Shown here piece after piece: positions 18,400 through 27,256 of a stretch of DNA of 64,000 bases. Origin of the DNA: Lysinibacillus sp. OF-1 (lineage in GTDB: Bacteria > Bacillota > Bacilli > Bacillales_A > Planococcaceae); the NCBI RefSeq assembly GCF_028356935.1, contig NZ_CP102798.1:1240001-1304000 (forward strand), read 5' to 3'. Both the position numbers and the translations under genes were made by a program. Position 1 is the stretch's first letter. Every line of letters starts with the position of its first letter. The notes below the pieces were generated by a model. It made no database searches. It saw only the letters and a list, made by a program, of their open reading frames with translations, and was not told where the DNA came from.

Positions 18400-18454
18400 A
18401 ATACCGCAACACTCAGTCGATGTTTAAGTTCGCTGAGTGTTGCGGTATTTTTTT
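18400..18454 (+). terminator. Rho-independent terminator of tkt
   Basis: A 17-bp perfect stem (18400-18416 with 18433-18449) with a 16-base loop is followed by T residues. It is the longest perfect stem in the window. Confidence 0.9.
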
Positions 18455-18460
18455 ATCGTT

Positions 18461-18652
18461 TTTCATTATGATAAAAGTGAGATTATTGCAGAGGTGCTGC
18501 ATCATTTTGCCAAGTATCCAAAGGAACAATTTATCATGATCGGGGCTCGTGAAAATGATTTTGATGCTATCAGCGTGACATATGGTTATGGATCATGACA
18601 AGAATTAGAAAAGGTATATTGTGGATCTAATCAAGTATCTCTAAATACATGA
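18461..18652 (+). pseudogene. Remnant of a HAD-family phosphatase (C-terminal part)
   Basis: Reading this strand in one frame gives FHYDKSEIIAEVLHHF, then QFIMIGAREN, DFDAISVTYGYGS, a stop, and QELEKV before a second stop. This is the C-terminal third of a PpaX/Gph-type HAD hydrolase, where the intact family has DK-S-x-I and MVGDRxxD followed by V-x-YGYG. The Asp of motif III has become Ala (IGAREN), an in-frame TGA is at 18596, and there is no N-terminal half or start. It lies just after the tkt terminator, in a place where B. subtilis has sirA. Confidence 0.65.
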
Positions 18653-18681
18653 AAAAACTGCATGCTGACATGCAGTTTTTT
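18652..18681. terminator. Bidirectional terminator
   Basis: AAAAAACTGCATG pairs with CATGCAGTTTTTT around a 4-base loop, A/T-tracts on both sides. It ends the minus-strand lia operon and any plus-strand read-through. Confidence 0.85.
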
Positions 18682-18690
18682 ATGTAGGTG

Positions 18691-19329
18691 TTATTTAGCA
18701 AGGCCACTTTGAAAAGCGTAGACAACGGCCTGTGTACGATCTTGCACTTCGAGCTTTGCTAAAATATTGCTAACATGTGTTTTTACGGTCTTTAAGGCAA
18801 TGTATAGTTCGTCAGCGATTTCCTGATTGGCTTTACCCTTTGCCATGAGCAATAATACTTCCATTTCACGGTCAGTGAGCTGTTCGTAAAGGGGCGTATT
18901 ATTACCGTGGCGCATACGGTGCATCATTTTGGATGTGACTTCTGGCTCTAATACTGTTTCGCCACCTATGGTTTTACGAATAGCATCGGCAATTTGTTTA
19001 GCATTAGAAGTTTTTAAAATATAGCTTACCGCACCAGCCTCTAAAGCAGGGTAGACTTTATCGTCATCTAAAAAACTAGTCACCATCATGATTTTTGCCT
19101 CTGGCCATGCCGTTAAAATTTCCGCTGTTGCCTCTGCTCCTGTCATGATGGGCATGACATTATCCATTAAAATAATATCAGGTCTTAGGGCAAGGGCACG
19201 CTCCACAGCCTCTTTGCCGTTTTCAGCCTCACCTACAACTGTAATATCTGGTTGTGCTGAAAGATAGGCTGAAACGCCAATCCGTACCATTTCATGATCA
19301 TCCACTATGAGCACTTGTATCATCGACAT
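18691..19329 (-). CDS. liaR: Two-component response regulator LiaR (NarL/LuxR type)
   Basis: About 212-aa regulator with a receiver domain ([14 protein letters not shown] at the start, phosphoacceptor Asp in [10 protein letters not shown]) and a C-terminal LuxR helix-turn-helix ([20 protein letters not shown], then [17 protein letters not shown]). Its place after a LiaS-type kinase and a LiaF protein identifies it as the LiaR/VraR regulator of cell-envelope stress. ATG 19329 has AAGGAGG 6 bases upstream; the reading frame could begin further upstream but without a site. It overlaps the kinase gene by about 32 bases and is last in the operon. Confidence 0.93.
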   Translation of the reverse strand: MSMIQVLIVDDHEMVRIGVSAYLSAQPDITVVGEAENGKEAVERALALRPDIILMDNVMPIMTGAEATAEILTAWPEAKIMMVTSFLDDDKVYPALEAGAVSYILKTSNAKQIADAIRKTIGGETVLEPEVTSKMMHRMRHGNNTPLYEQLTDREMEVLLLMAKGKANQEIADELYIALKTVKTHVSNILAKLEVQDRTQAVVYAFQSGLAK

Positions 19330-20338
19330 GAACCTCCTCCTTCTGTAGCGGAATTTTAACCTCCACAATCGTTCCTTCTTCAGGCACGGACACAATTTTG
19401 TATGTGCAGCCAATTTCAACAGCTCGTTCAGCTATATTTTGTAAGCCGTACGAAGTTGATTTATCGGCCTCCACATCAAAGCCTAACCCATTATCCTGAA
19501 TTCGTAAAATGGCTAAGTCATCTCGTGCAACAAGCAGTAACTCCACTTCACTTGCTTTGGCATGACGGAGCGTGTTAGAGAGGGCTTCCTGTGCAATACG
19601 GAATAAATGGTCTTCTTCTGCTTTTGTTAAGGCCATTTCCTCTAGCTCATATTCAATATGGAAATAAACTTTTTGTTGAAGTTCAATAATCAATTCCTCT
19701 AAGCCTTGTGCTAGCGTTTTATTGTGTAGAGCTACAGGTCGTAAGTGGAGCAGCAATGCGCGCATTTCTAGCTGTGCCTGCTGAACAATCTTTTCCACCT
19801 GTTTTAAGCTAGTAGCATTTTCGTCATTTTCAGTTAATGCTGAGAGTAACATAGAAGCCGCAAATAATTGCTGTGATACGGAATCATGCAATTCCCTAGC
19901 AAGTCGTTGGCGTTCAGCAATAATACGCTCCTGAATAATTTTATCATTTGCTTCTGCCCGTTCATTGGAGAGTCGCTGTAAGCTTTTTCGCTGTGTATCG
20001 ATTAATTCACTTGTTTGAACTATTGCCTTTTTTAATGATTTCGGAAGTGCTTGTTTTTTAGGGAAAATAAAATCAGGCTCGATTAATTGCTTCACAATGC
20101 GTGTTGCTTGAGCTTCTCGTGCCCGAGCAGTCATGCTGATCCAGCTAGCAAACAGGAAGCTAAGTACAAACAGGCTAACTACGATGATGCCTCCTAGCGG
20201 AATATTATCGTAAGTCTGCTGCCACAATGGCTCCCATGTTTTTTCATCCGGATTGCCCCATACCGCCACAAGCAGACCGAAAACAGCACTCATTAAAATG
20301 AAAAATAGCGTAAACAATCTTGAGATAAAGGCAATCAT
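19298..20338 (-). CDS. liaS: Sensor histidine kinase LiaS
   Basis: 346-aa membrane kinase of the intramembrane-sensing HPK7 group: two N-terminal helices (about residues 5-27 and 47-68) with almost no extracellular loop, a linker, HisKA_3 dimerisation region with phospho-His in [12 protein letters not shown], and a HATPase_c domain ([29 protein letters not shown]). Such kinases respond to lipid II-targeting antibiotics through LiaF. The start overlaps the liaF stop (4 bases). Confidence 0.93.
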   Translation of the reverse strand: MIAFISRLFTLFFILMSAVFGLLVAVWGNPDEKTWEPLWQQTYDNIPLGGIIVVSLFVLSFLFASWISMTARAREAQATRIVKQLIEPDFIFPKKQALPKSLKKAIVQTSELIDTQRKSLQRLSNERAEANDKIIQERIIAERQRLARELHDSVSQQLFAASMLLSALTENDENATSLKQVEKIVQQAQLEMRALLLHLRPVALHNKTLAQGLEELIIELQQKVYFHIEYELEEMALTKAEEDHLFRIAQEALSNTLRHAKASEVELLLVARDDLAILRIQDNGLGFDVEADKSTSYGLQNIAERAVEIGCTYKIVSVPEEGTIVEVKIPLQKEEVHVDDTSAHSG

Positions 20339-21027
20339 TTTCGTAGCACCTCCAAATCTCCCAGCCAGGTTGCGACATGAATAATTAAAACGCGTTTAGC
20401 ATCCTCAGGGTTGCCGTCAGCGAAAGTAATACTTTCATTTAAGATGCGTTGTGGCCCCTTATGTAAGCAGATAAGCTCACCAAATAACGTCGTATACTGT
20501 AAACGGAAAGGGATTTCATAGGGAATATAGATTTGAACTTTCCCGATCCCTTGGCGAATTGTAATGAGACTAGTGCCAGCAGGTAAAATTGTTTGTGTTG
20601 TATCAATCGTAATATCTCCTGCAAGGCGTTGAATTTGTACATCTTGCCATTTGTACGCTTCTGTAGGTGCTGGCATTGTGCCAATCAAGTCATTTTTAGT
20701 TGTAGGAAGCTTTTCAAAAAGCTCTGCACCGACTACCTTTGGTTCGTTTTCTCGTTGTAGGTATTGATAAAGCATATATAAGAGCATGATGACGACGAAT
20801 AAACGTAGGCTCCACATGGTAAACAAAGCAATAGCAATGAAGAAAATTCCTGTCCATTTAAAAAAACGAACTTTTTTGGAAAAACTTAAATAAAGAAGTA
20901 CTGCCCCAATCAATAAACAGAAGGCTCCGCCATTATTAAAAATAGTAAGCTCTACAAAGACGAGTAAAAAGAAGCATAGTACCCAAAACGTGAGCTTATT
21001 TGTTGTGAAATTTTGCAAGAGGGTCAC
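20335..21027 (-). CDS. liaF: LiaF, membrane inhibitor of the LiaRS system
   Basis: 230-aa protein with four N-terminal hydrophobic segments (about residues 13-100) and a soluble C-terminal domain (DUF2154/LiaF type, VQIQRLAGDITIDTTQTIL and YIPYEIPFRLQYTTLFGE). LiaF keeps LiaS silent in the absence of envelope stress. GTG 21027 has AAGGAAGG immediately upstream, too close for ideal initiation; TTG 21018, nine bases behind the same site, is an equally good start. It is coupled to liaS by an ATGA overlap. Confidence 0.9.
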   Translation of the reverse strand: MTLLQNFTTNKLTFWVLCFFLLVFVELTIFNNGGAFCLLIGAVLLYLSFSKKVRFFKWTGIFFIAIALFTMWSLRLFVVIMLLYMLYQYLQRENEPKVVGAELFEKLPTTKNDLIGTMPAPTEAYKWQDVQIQRLAGDITIDTTQTILPAGTSLITIRQGIGKVQIYIPYEIPFRLQYTTLFGELICLHKGPQRILNESITFADGNPEDAKRVLIIHVATWLGDLEVLRK

Positions 21028-21087
21028 CCTTCCTTCTACTAATAGTATAAGAGAGGGAATGGGACCCTCTATTTTTAAACGTGAAAG

Positions 21088-21113
21088 AATGCGCCTTATA
21101 AAGTTGGCGCATT
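21088..21113 (-). terminator. Partial terminator/attenuator between liaH and liaF
   Basis: An 8-bp stem (AATGCGCC with GGCGCATT) lies in the 103-base gap. In the minus direction it is followed by CTTTC only, so it should pass part of the transcripts. This matches the known pattern in which liaIH is much more abundant than liaFSR. Confidence 0.6.
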
Positions 21114-21130
21114 GCTTTCATTATAACATG

Positions 21131-21769
21131 TTATTTATTTTCAATTAGCAGTGGTGAGTGATCTTCTGCTGCTTTTTTTTCTAATTCTGCCAGTCTTGCC
21201 TCGAAAGTTGTTACCTCATGATCTTTATCGATTTGGTAAGCTAATTTATCGATATAGGCTTCTAAATCTTCAAAATTTGTTTTATTGTTTTTGGCAATCA
21301 TGCCGTCCATTTGATGGTGAGCACGTGTTACATTTTCTTTTCCCATCAGCTGTAATTGACGTACTTTCATATCTTTAATTTTATGCTTCATTGTTTCGAA
21401 TTTACGCTCTAGCTCGAAGTATTCACGTGTACTCGATTCAATGCTCGCTTGTAGTGTATGATTACGAGCTGTGTAAGCCGTTACTTCATCTGTAGCGAAA
21501 TCAATTAAATCCTGTTCACCACTAGTTGTTGCCAATGTTAGTTGGGCTTCACGTTTAGCTAGTAATTCAGCATTTTGCTTATATTCTTGCTCTAGCTTTT
21601 CTTTTAATTGCCCTTGTCGTTCTAATAATTTACCTGTTTGTTCTGTTTGTTTTTCTGCCTCGCGAATGTATTGATTTAACATTGCAATCGGATTTTTTTG
21701 TTCCTTTTTATCAAATATTTGATGTAAGTCTGCCTCTACTGTATATCTAAAACGTTGAAATAAATTCAT
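21131..21769 (-). CDS. liaH: LiaH, PspA/IM30-family phage shock protein
   Basis: 212-aa cytoplasmic PspA/Vipp1 homologue, almost entirely coiled coil (about residues 25-200), starting NLFQRFRYTVEADLHQIFDK and including AMLNQYIREAEKQ, the conserved helix of the family. It forms large ring or rod assemblies that protect the membrane and is recruited by LiaI. ATG 21769 has AAGGAG upstream. It lies 16 bases behind liaI, with which it is expressed from the stress-inducible promoter. Confidence 0.93.
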   Translation of the reverse strand: MNLFQRFRYTVEADLHQIFDKKEQKNPIAMLNQYIREAEKQTEQTGKLLERQGQLKEKLEQEYKQNAELLAKREAQLTLATTSGEQDLIDFATDEVTAYTARNHTLQASIESSTREYFELERKFETMKHKIKDMKVRQLQLMGKENVTRAHHQMDGMIAKNNKTNFEDLEAYIDKLAYQIDKDHEVTTFEARLAELEKKAAEDHSPLLIENK

Positions 21770-21785
21770 TTAATTTCGCTCCTTT

Positions 21786-22142
21786 TTATTTTGTTAAGTT
21801 TGACCATTCTTTTTCAAAGTTTGTAAACGGATCTTCTTCTTTTTTCCCTTCGATTGTAGGGATTTTTACATCTTCGCCATTCCATTTTTTATAGATGACA
21901 TAGATAATAGCGATAGCTGCAAGACCGATCATTGCTGGAATGTTAGACACTGCTGATAGAACACCGATTAGACCAACTGTAAACCAGAAAATTTTACCGA
22001 ATGTTGATTTGCTTGCCATGTAGAAATGCATGCCTAGTGCTACAAATAATCCAGAGAATAGTAAACCTGCCAGTGGTCCTATTAAGGCAAGTGCAACACA
22101 TGCTGCGATGACGCCTCCAGTTAATAAAAGAAATTTTTTCAT
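21786..22142 (-). CDS. liaI: LiaI, small membrane anchor for LiaH
   Basis: 118-aa protein with three hydrophobic segments (about residues 3-22, 26-45 and 52-80), then a hydrophilic tail ending TNFEKEWSNLTK. In B. subtilis LiaI anchors LiaH to the membrane. First gene of the operon: liaI-liaH-liaF-liaS-liaR, without liaG. ATG 22142 has AAAGGAG about 8 bases upstream. This protein is poorly conserved, so the identification rests mostly on order. Confidence 0.82.
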   Translation of the reverse strand: MKKFLLLTGGVIAACVALALIGPLAGLLFSGLFVALGMHFYMASKSTFGKIFWFTVGLIGVLSAVSNIPAMIGLAAIAIIYVIYKKWNGEDVKIPTIEGKKEEDPFTNFEKEWSNLTK

Positions 22143-22481
22143 TTGTTTTAGCTCCTTTCGTTTGTACCTTTATGTTACCTCTATACAAGATTGTCTAAAA
22201 CGGACTCGAAATTGATTTTGATCTAGGTCTTGAGGCTGAGAACCATCTAAGCTGTAACGAAAGTGGGTTTTTGGCGTATAAAACGAGCTGCTTTTTCTTG
22301 TTTTTGGAAAATAACTATTTTGTTTTATCAAAAAATACCATTTGTCATAAAGTCATTTATAGATGCGAAACTAGAATTTTTTCGACAAAAATAGAAGATA
22401 GATCCTTCCTTCGTTTGACAAATTAACAAGGTTGGATGAGCTATACTTATGGAAAAGAAACTGAGCGAAGGAGGATTTCTG
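22143..22481. promoter_or_regulatory. Intergenic region with presumed liaI promoter
   Basis: No gene is visible in this ~340-base stretch between divergently transcribed liaI and sirA. Reading toward liaI, TATAGA (22181-22186 region) could be a -10 box without a good -35; instead GTCCGTTTTAGAC, a short dyad, lies where an activator such as LiaR would bind (22193-22205). This is suggestive only. The right half is AT-rich and must hold the sirA promoter. Confidence 0.35.
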
Positions 22482-22907
22482 GTGAGAACCTATTCTATAT
22501 ATAAGATAAAAGAAGAGCATTTAACATTTATTTTTGGCAGAGAGCGTAAGTTGTTAGAGATGATGCAAGGCTGTGAAGACGCCAACGAGAAATCCTTAAA
22601 AGAGCTTGCATATATATGTGAATCTGTTCGTTTTGAAGAAATTGCAGCGATGTTGGAACATCAACTTGATTCCAAATATGCACATTTAGAAAGAGCCCGC
22701 AATGCTTTGTTTTTAGAACATCCGATAAAAGGCAAAATGGCTATTTATTTGGTCGATCGTAAAATTTGCGTTTATTGTGAAGGTTCGCGAATGCTAGATT
22801 TAGATTTATTTCAAATGCTTGCCAAAATGAGTGAACGGTTTATTGCTTTTAATAAACAGGATAATGAGTGTGGGTGGTTAAAGCCGATGAAGTATACAAT
22901 GCACTAG
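22482..22907 (+). CDS. sirA: Sporulation inhibitor of replication SirA (YneE)
   Basis: 141-aa cytoplasmic protein starting RTYSIYKIKEEHLTFIFGRE, the SirA family signature. In B. subtilis it is made under Spo0A control and binds DnaA domain I to block replication initiation as sporulation starts. The placement next to yneF downstream of the tkt neighbourhood is conserved, although the lia operon has been inserted between tkt and sirA here. GTG 22482 is chosen because GGAGG lies 7 bases upstream; the in-frame ATG 22449 has no site. Confidence 0.85.
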   Translation: MRTYSIYKIKEEHLTFIFGRERKLLEMMQGCEDANEKSLKELAYICESVRFEEIAAMLEHQLDSKYAHLERARNALFLEHPIKGKMAIYLVDRKICVYCEGSRMLDLDLFQMLAKMSERFIAFNKQDNECGWLKPMKYTMH

Positions 22908-23005
22908 GAAAATTCACTACAATATATAGTAACACGCTATCATTTGGTGTATAATGGTGCGTGGAGAGTTTTTCTCGGTATATTGTAGTGGAGGAGGTTG
23001 GTTGT

Positions 23006-23224
23006 ATGCCTACATGGGGCTGGATTATTATCGTAATTATCGCATTAGCAGCGGGAGCGGCACTTGGTTTCTATTTCGCTCGTCAAGCTATGATGAAATA
23101 TTTAAAAGAAAACCCACCTATTAATGAGCAAATGATTCGTATGATGATGGCACAAATGGGTCGTACGCCGTCTGAAAAGCAAGTACGTCAAATGATGGCA
23201 CAAATGAATAAATTCCAAAAGTAA
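23006..23224 (+). CDS. yneF: UPF0154 membrane protein YneF
   Basis: 72-aa protein with one N-terminal transmembrane helix (about residues 4-25, GWIIIVIIALAAGAALGFYF) and a basic, Met-rich tail containing the family motif NPPINEQMIRMMMAQMGRTP and a repeat of it (KQVRQMMAQMNKF). Function unknown. ATG 23006 is preceded by GGAGGAGG. It ends at a terminator and follows sirA, as in Bacillus. Confidence 0.93.
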   Translation: MPTWGWIIIVIIALAAGAALGFYFARQAMMKYLKENPPINEQMIRMMMAQMGRTPSEKQVRQMMAQMNKFQK

Positions 23225-23239
23225 TCGGAATGATGAGAG

Positions 23240-23271
23240 CAACTAGTTCAAACTTAACTAGTTGTTTTTTT
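23240..23271 (+). terminator. Rho-independent terminator of yneF
   Basis: CAACTAGTT pairs with AACTAGTTG around a 7-base loop, followed by eight T. Confidence 0.9.
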
Positions 23272-23370
23272 TTATATTTTTTACAGTATTTAAAAAATTC
23301 TTGAAAATCATATAATTCTATCGGGAAACTATGTATAATAGAATTACCATACGGAAAGGGGTTATGTATT

Positions 23371-23841
23371 ATGCAAAAAGAAAAGACAAATGTAGAAAGC
23401 TTTGATCTGGATCATACAAAAGTAAAGGCACCTTATGTTCGTTTAGCTGGTGTTAAAACGGGTCAAAATGGCGACGAAGTGTACAAATATGATATTCGCT
23501 TTAAACAGCCAAATAAAGAGCATATGGATATGCCTGCCTTACATTCTTTAGAGCATTTATCTGCTGACATTATTCGTAACTACTCTGATCACATTGTTGA
23601 TTTTAGTCCAATGGGTTGCCAAACAGGCTTCTATGTATCACTGATTAATCATAATGATTATGAGGAATTATTAACTATTTTAGAGAAAACATTTATTGAT
23701 GTGACAAAAGCAACAGCTGTTCCTGCATGCAATGAGGTGCAGTGTGGCTGGGCTGCTAGCCATAGCTTGGAAGGTGCACAATCATTAGCTGAAGAATTTT
23801 TAGCAAAACGAGATGAATGGCATATCGTTTTTGGAGAATAA
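23371..23841 (+). CDS. luxS: S-ribosylhomocysteine lyase LuxS
   Basis: Iron/zinc enzyme of the activated methyl cycle that splits S-ribosylhomocysteine to homocysteine and DPD, the AI-2 precursor. In the 156-aa protein the metal ligands are visible: H58 and H62 in HSLEH and C125 in EVQCGW. Glu61 is the general base and the Cys in MGCQTG is also conserved. ATG 23371 has AAAGGGG about 9 bases upstream. A TATAAT-like -10 is at about 23334. Monocistronic between two terminators. Confidence 0.97.
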   Translation: MQKEKTNVESFDLDHTKVKAPYVRLAGVKTGQNGDEVYKYDIRFKQPNKEHMDMPALHSLEHLSADIIRNYSDHIVDFSPMGCQTGFYVSLINHNDYEELLTILEKTFIDVTKATAVPACNEVQCGWAASHSLEGAQSLAEEFLAKRDEWHIVFGE

Positions 23842-23849
23842 TCATTTAT

Positions 23850-23883
23850 AAAACCTTGCGGAGATAATTCCGCAAGGTTTTCT
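23850..23883 (+). terminator. Rho-independent terminator of luxS
   Basis: A 13-bp stem (AAAACCTTGCGGA with TCCGCAAGGTTTT) with a 6-base loop. Confidence 0.88.
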
Positions 23884-23922
23884 TAGTGTTGAAAAACAAA
23901 ACAGTCAATTGGAAGGTAGAAA

Positions 23923-24052
23923 TGGATTTCCCTTGCAGGCTACTTGCTTTCCTGTGGGCAAGCGTCCCGAGCCGCTTCCTCCGCTATCGCTCCGTTTAGA
24001 GGCTCGCCTGTCTCGTTATCCCACGGGAGTCAAGTAGCCTTCCACTCCAACC
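23923..24052 (-). repeat. Palindromic GC-rich interspersed element (Bacillaceae type)
   Basis: About 130 bases much richer in GC than the surroundings. Ends form inverted repeats (GGCTACTTG at 23938-23946, CAAGTAGCC at 24031-24039) and an outer GGATTT/GGTTGGAGTGGA pair. Read on the minus strand it has the pattern GGAGTGGAAGG...GAGGAAGCGGCTCG seen, from memory, in dispersed repeats of Bacillus relatives. It contains no credible gene. Confidence 0.6.
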
Positions 24053-24372
24053 TACAAAAGTATTACCTTTTTAGCAAAGGTTTTCAAATAAGGCGAAGGT
24101 CTTCACTACTCTTTATGGAGAGGTGTTGTCACACATCACTTCCCCACATTGAAAATAAGAGCTTATTCCCTCTAAAAATAATGGGCTATTTAATCGCTAT
24201 ATTACTATGAAAAAAAGTAAAGACACTTTGCAGAATGGTTGATTGGAGTGGAGCCAGCGTCACTCCTAGGGGATTAGCGTCACAGATGAGACCCTGGAGC
24301 GAGCGTAAGTGAGTGAAGCGGCTCATCGGACGCCCCCTGGAAAGGGCGCTGGCGGAACGGAAATCAACCTCT
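24049..24372 (+). repeat. Interspersed repeat, copy A (inverted relative to copy B)
   Basis: About 320 bases that match, in reverse complement, 27845-28127. Shared blocks in the same order are CTACAAAAG, CAAAGGTTT, TTCACTACT, CTCTAAAAATA, GACACTTT, CAGAATGGTT and then a GC-rich core (24237-24369). The core has terminal inverted repeats GGTTGATT/AATCAACC and GCCAGCG/CGCTGGC. Copy A has an extra ~20 bases flanked by AGCGTCAC duplicated. With copy B it brackets the yqkD-thiolase-yqkE-GNAT block. Confidence 0.75.
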
Positions 24373-24424
24373 CACCTTGCAAAGTTGCTTTTTCTGCCTT
24401 TGACATGATCTTTTTTCATGTGTG

Positions 24425-25399
24425 CTAAAAATGGAATGGAATGACATTGGAGGAGGAAGACTCGGGATTGATTTTTTGGTAAATAAAACTTTCTAAAAAA
24501 TCATGAATTAAATCCTCATATTCATCTATATTTTCATTAAAGGACTGTGCATGTGCCCCAGTGTCAAAAAGTTTTAATTTTTTGGGACCTGCTTTTTTAT
24601 TGTAGAGATCTAGTGACATCGACGCTGGAATAAATGTATCAGGAATACTGTGAATAAAGAGTACTGGTTTTTCAATATGTGTCACGGCTTCAGCAGGTGT
24701 TACACTTTTGAAGGAGTAGCCATCTCTGAGGCGGACAAAGAAATCGGCAAAGCGAATGGGAATAATGGAGCCATATTTAAATTCGGTTTTGGCGATTTGC
24801 TTCAACAACATGGAAAAATCGGAGAACGCACAGTCTGAAATATAGAAATCAGCACCATCTTCCACTGTTCCAGCATAAAGTAGCATAGTTGCTGCCCCCA
24901 TGGATTCACCGTGAATCCCAAGGATAGCGTCTTCACCAATCATGGCTTTCACTGTCTTTACTACTGCATCAAGATCATTTTTTTCATAGTAGCCATAACT
25001 CGTTGTTTTGCCCCCAGATTCACCATGACGACGATGGTCAAAAATAACTGAATTATAGCCAAGTCTTTCAAATAATCGAGCATATTTTACGGAATTTATT
25101 TTATTTTCAGTGACACCGTGACAAATGATGATGGTGTTATTAGTTTGCAAAGGCTGAAACATAATGCCTCGAATTGAGTAGCCATTAGGAGAATCAATAT
25201 TGAGTTCACATTTCAAGTTATTATTGTACCAAGCTTCATCAAAGCGCTTGGCAGTCGTTTCTCGTTCTCGAACAAACTCCGGGTCTTTTTGTTGGATATA
25301 CATTAATTTATTGGAAAGCGCGAAGCCGAACAGACCTGTTGCAGCTGCGGCTAGCGTTGTTGTAATACCAGAGAATAAAAGCATCTTCTTTTTCATCAT
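24425..25399 (-). CDS. yqkD: Alpha/beta hydrolase YqkD-like
   Basis: 324-aa serine hydrolase with an N-terminal membrane anchor or signal (about residues 5-30). The nucleophile elbow is HGESMG, the acid is probably Asp in HSIPDTF, and the base His in TGAHAQS; IICHGVTENK carries the oxyanion HG. The substrate is unknown; family members are esterase-like (peptidase S9/BAAT-like fold). ATG 25399 has GGAGG 6 bases upstream. In B. subtilis yqkD is next to yqkE and yqkF, as here apart from inserted genes. Confidence 0.85.
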   Translation of the reverse strand: MMKKKMLLFSGITTTLAAAATGLFGFALSNKLMYIQQKDPEFVRERETTAKRFDEAWYNNNLKCELNIDSPNGYSIRGIMFQPLQTNNTIIICHGVTENKINSVKYARLFERLGYNSVIFDHRRHGESGGKTTSYGYYEKNDLDAVVKTVKAMIGEDAILGIHGESMGAATMLLYAGTVEDGADFYISDCAFSDFSMLLKQIAKTEFKYGSIIPIRFADFFVRLRDGYSFKSVTPAEAVTHIEKPVLFIHSIPDTFIPASMSLDLYNKKAGPKKLKLFDTGAHAQSFNENIDEYEDLIHDFLESFIYQKINPESSSSNVIPFHF

Positions 25400-25603
25400 A
25401 AAACACCTCCACATGCTGTTTCTTATTTGTAATGTTCCCAACTAAGATTGTTTAAAACACGTCAACATTTTACAATATCTTTGGCAAAACTGCGATTATT
25501 TCTATTATCGAAAATCGTCAAAATATTTGTTAAAATATACATATCTGCTAGTAGCATATGCATGCAGTGTTGATTTTTGAACGGGGAAAAGGGGAGAATG
25601 ATT

Positions 25604-26788
25604 ATGACAAACGAGGTAGTAATCGTGAGTGCTGTGCGTACAGCGATAGGCTCATTTCAGGGGACATTAAAAGACGTACCAGCAACAACGTTAGGTAGCA
25701 TTGTCATTAAAGAGGCGTTAGCACGTGCAGGCGTAGCAGGAGAACAGGTCGATGAGGTTATTATGGGGAATGTTTTAGCGGCAGGGCTTGGACAAAATCC
25801 AGCTCGTCAAGCGGCAATTAAAGCGGGGTTACCTCACGAGGTATCAGCATTAACAATTAATAAAGTATGTGGATCGGGTTTAAAGGCTGTTCATTTAGCC
25901 ACACAGGCGATTATAGCGGGAGATGCTGAGATTGTTGTTGCGGGGGGCTTTGAAAATATGAGCCAAGCACCTTACGTCTTAAAAAATGCGCGAGAAGGCT
26001 TCCGAATGGGCGATCAAAAGGTAGTAGATACAATGATTCAAGATGGCCTATGGTGTGCTTTTAATGATTATCATATGGGGATTACCGCTGAAAATTTATG
26101 TGATATGTATCAAATTTCTCGAGAAGAACAGGATGCTTTTGCGGCTCGTTCTCAGCAACGTGCAGAGGCAGCGATTGCAGTTGGCAAGTTTGAAAATGAA
26201 ATCGTGGCTGTCGAGATTCCACAGCGTAAGGGAGAGCCACTTCTTTTCAATAAAGATGAATTTCCACGAGCAGGTGTGACAGCGGAGTCCTTAGCTAAGC
26301 TACGACCAGCATTTAAAAAGGATGGCTCCGTTACCGCAGCGAACGCATCGGGTATTAATGATGGTGCAGCAGCAGTTGTGGTGATGTCAAAGGAAAAAGC
26401 ACAAAAGCTAGGCATTCAACCAATGGCAATTATTACAGCGAATGCCAGCGCAGGTGTCGATCCAGCTATTATGGGGACAGGTCCTGTAAAAGCTGTCCAA
26501 AAAGCACTAACAAAAGCAGAGACAACTTTAGACGATATCGATTTAATTGAAGCAAATGAAGCATTTGCAGCACAATCAATTGCTGTAGATCGTGAATTAA
26601 GCTTTAATCATGATAAACTAAATGTTAACGGGGGTGCTATTGCTCTTGGTCATCCAATCGGTGCAAGTGGTGCTCGTATTTTAGTGACGCTATTGCATGA
26701 AATGGAAAAGCGTGACGCAAAAATGGGCTTAGCCACATTATGTATTGGCGGTGGCCAAGGCGTAGCGACTGTTGTAAAGCGCCCTTGA
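25604..26788 (+). CDS. Acetyl-CoA C-acetyltransferase (thiolase)
   Basis: 394-aa type II biosynthetic-type thiolase (acetoacetyl-CoA from two acetyl-CoA, or reverse in fatty acid/ketone use). Active-site Cys is in [11 protein letters not shown], the His in [16 protein letters not shown] and the second Cys in LCIGGGQG. Start ATG 25604 has GGGGAG 7 bases upstream, better than ATG 25577. It separates yqkD and yqkE, which are adjacent in B. subtilis, and is probably cotranscribed with yqkE (22-base gap). Which pathway it serves cannot be told from this window. Confidence 0.93.
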   Translation: MTNEVVIVSAVRTAIGSFQGTLKDVPATTLGSIVIKEALARAGVAGEQVDEVIMGNVLAAGLGQNPARQAAIKAGLPHEVSALTINKVCGSGLKAVHLATQAIIAGDAEIVVAGGFENMSQAPYVLKNAREGFRMGDQKVVDTMIQDGLWCAFNDYHMGITAENLCDMYQISREEQDAFAARSQQRAEAAIAVGKFENEIVAVEIPQRKGEPLLFNKDEFPRAGVTAESLAKLRPAFKKDGSVTAANASGINDGAAAVVVMSKEKAQKLGIQPMAIITANASAGVDPAIMGTGPVKAVQKALTKAETTLDDIDLIEANEAFAAQSIAVDRELSFNHDKLNVNGGAIALGHPIGASGARILVTLLHEMEKRDAKMGLATLCIGGGQGVATVVKRP

Positions 26789-26810
26789 TATCAATAAGAA
26801 GGTGAATGTA

Positions 26811-27077
26811 ATGGGAAAGAAACGAAAACAGCAGCAACGTACTGACAATAGCATGACAGCTAGCCTACCTAAGCAAGAGGCGGTCACATTAGCGGATCAG
26901 CTTGGCGGCGATGTGCTCGCAAAATTAAAAGCGGCGAAGCAAGATTTAACAGCCAAAGAGCAGGCGGCAGAGGAAGAACGTCAAGCAAAATTAGCGTTTG
27001 AACGCAAACAACGTGAAAAAAATAAATCGTTTGAAGAATTACTAAACGAATACGGCGATAAAGGCTCTAAATTTTAA
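26811..27077 (+). CDS. yqkE: DUF3886 protein YqkE
   Basis: 88-aa, very charged, mostly helical cytoplasmic protein. MGKKRKQQQ at the start, then VTLADQLGGDVLAKLKAAKQ, a coiled-coil region and the C-terminal KNKSFEELLNEY are the YqkE/DUF3886 pattern. Function unknown. ATG 26811 has AAGGTG 6 bases upstream. Followed by a terminator, so the thiolase-yqkE transcript ends here. Confidence 0.88.
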   Translation: MGKKRKQQQRTDNSMTASLPKQEAVTLADQLGGDVLAKLKAAKQDLTAKEQAAEEERQAKLAFERKQREKNKSFEELLNEYGDKGSKF

Positions 27078-27085
27078 GAATAAAG

Positions 27086-27117
27086 CAGTGAATTCACACA
27101 GGTGGGTTCACTGTTTT
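27086..27117 (+). terminator. Rho-independent terminator of yqkE
   Basis: CAGTGAA pairs with TTCACTG, followed by TTTTGTCTTTT. Confidence 0.75.
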
Positions 27118-27256
27118 GTCTTTTATAGCATTTAAATTATGTCGTTATAGTCGATATACAAAGAGAGATTTTTGAATTTAATGGAACGGGAGACGCTGCC
27201 AATAACATATACCTAATTGTAGTTTAGTATCAATTAAATTATGTTAGGAGAACAAC

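Noticed and set aside
23944-24210. 88-aa open frame after luxS
   Set aside because: It runs through the GC-rich palindromic repeat, has no ribosome binding site and its translation is compositionally odd; it is repeat DNA, not a gene.
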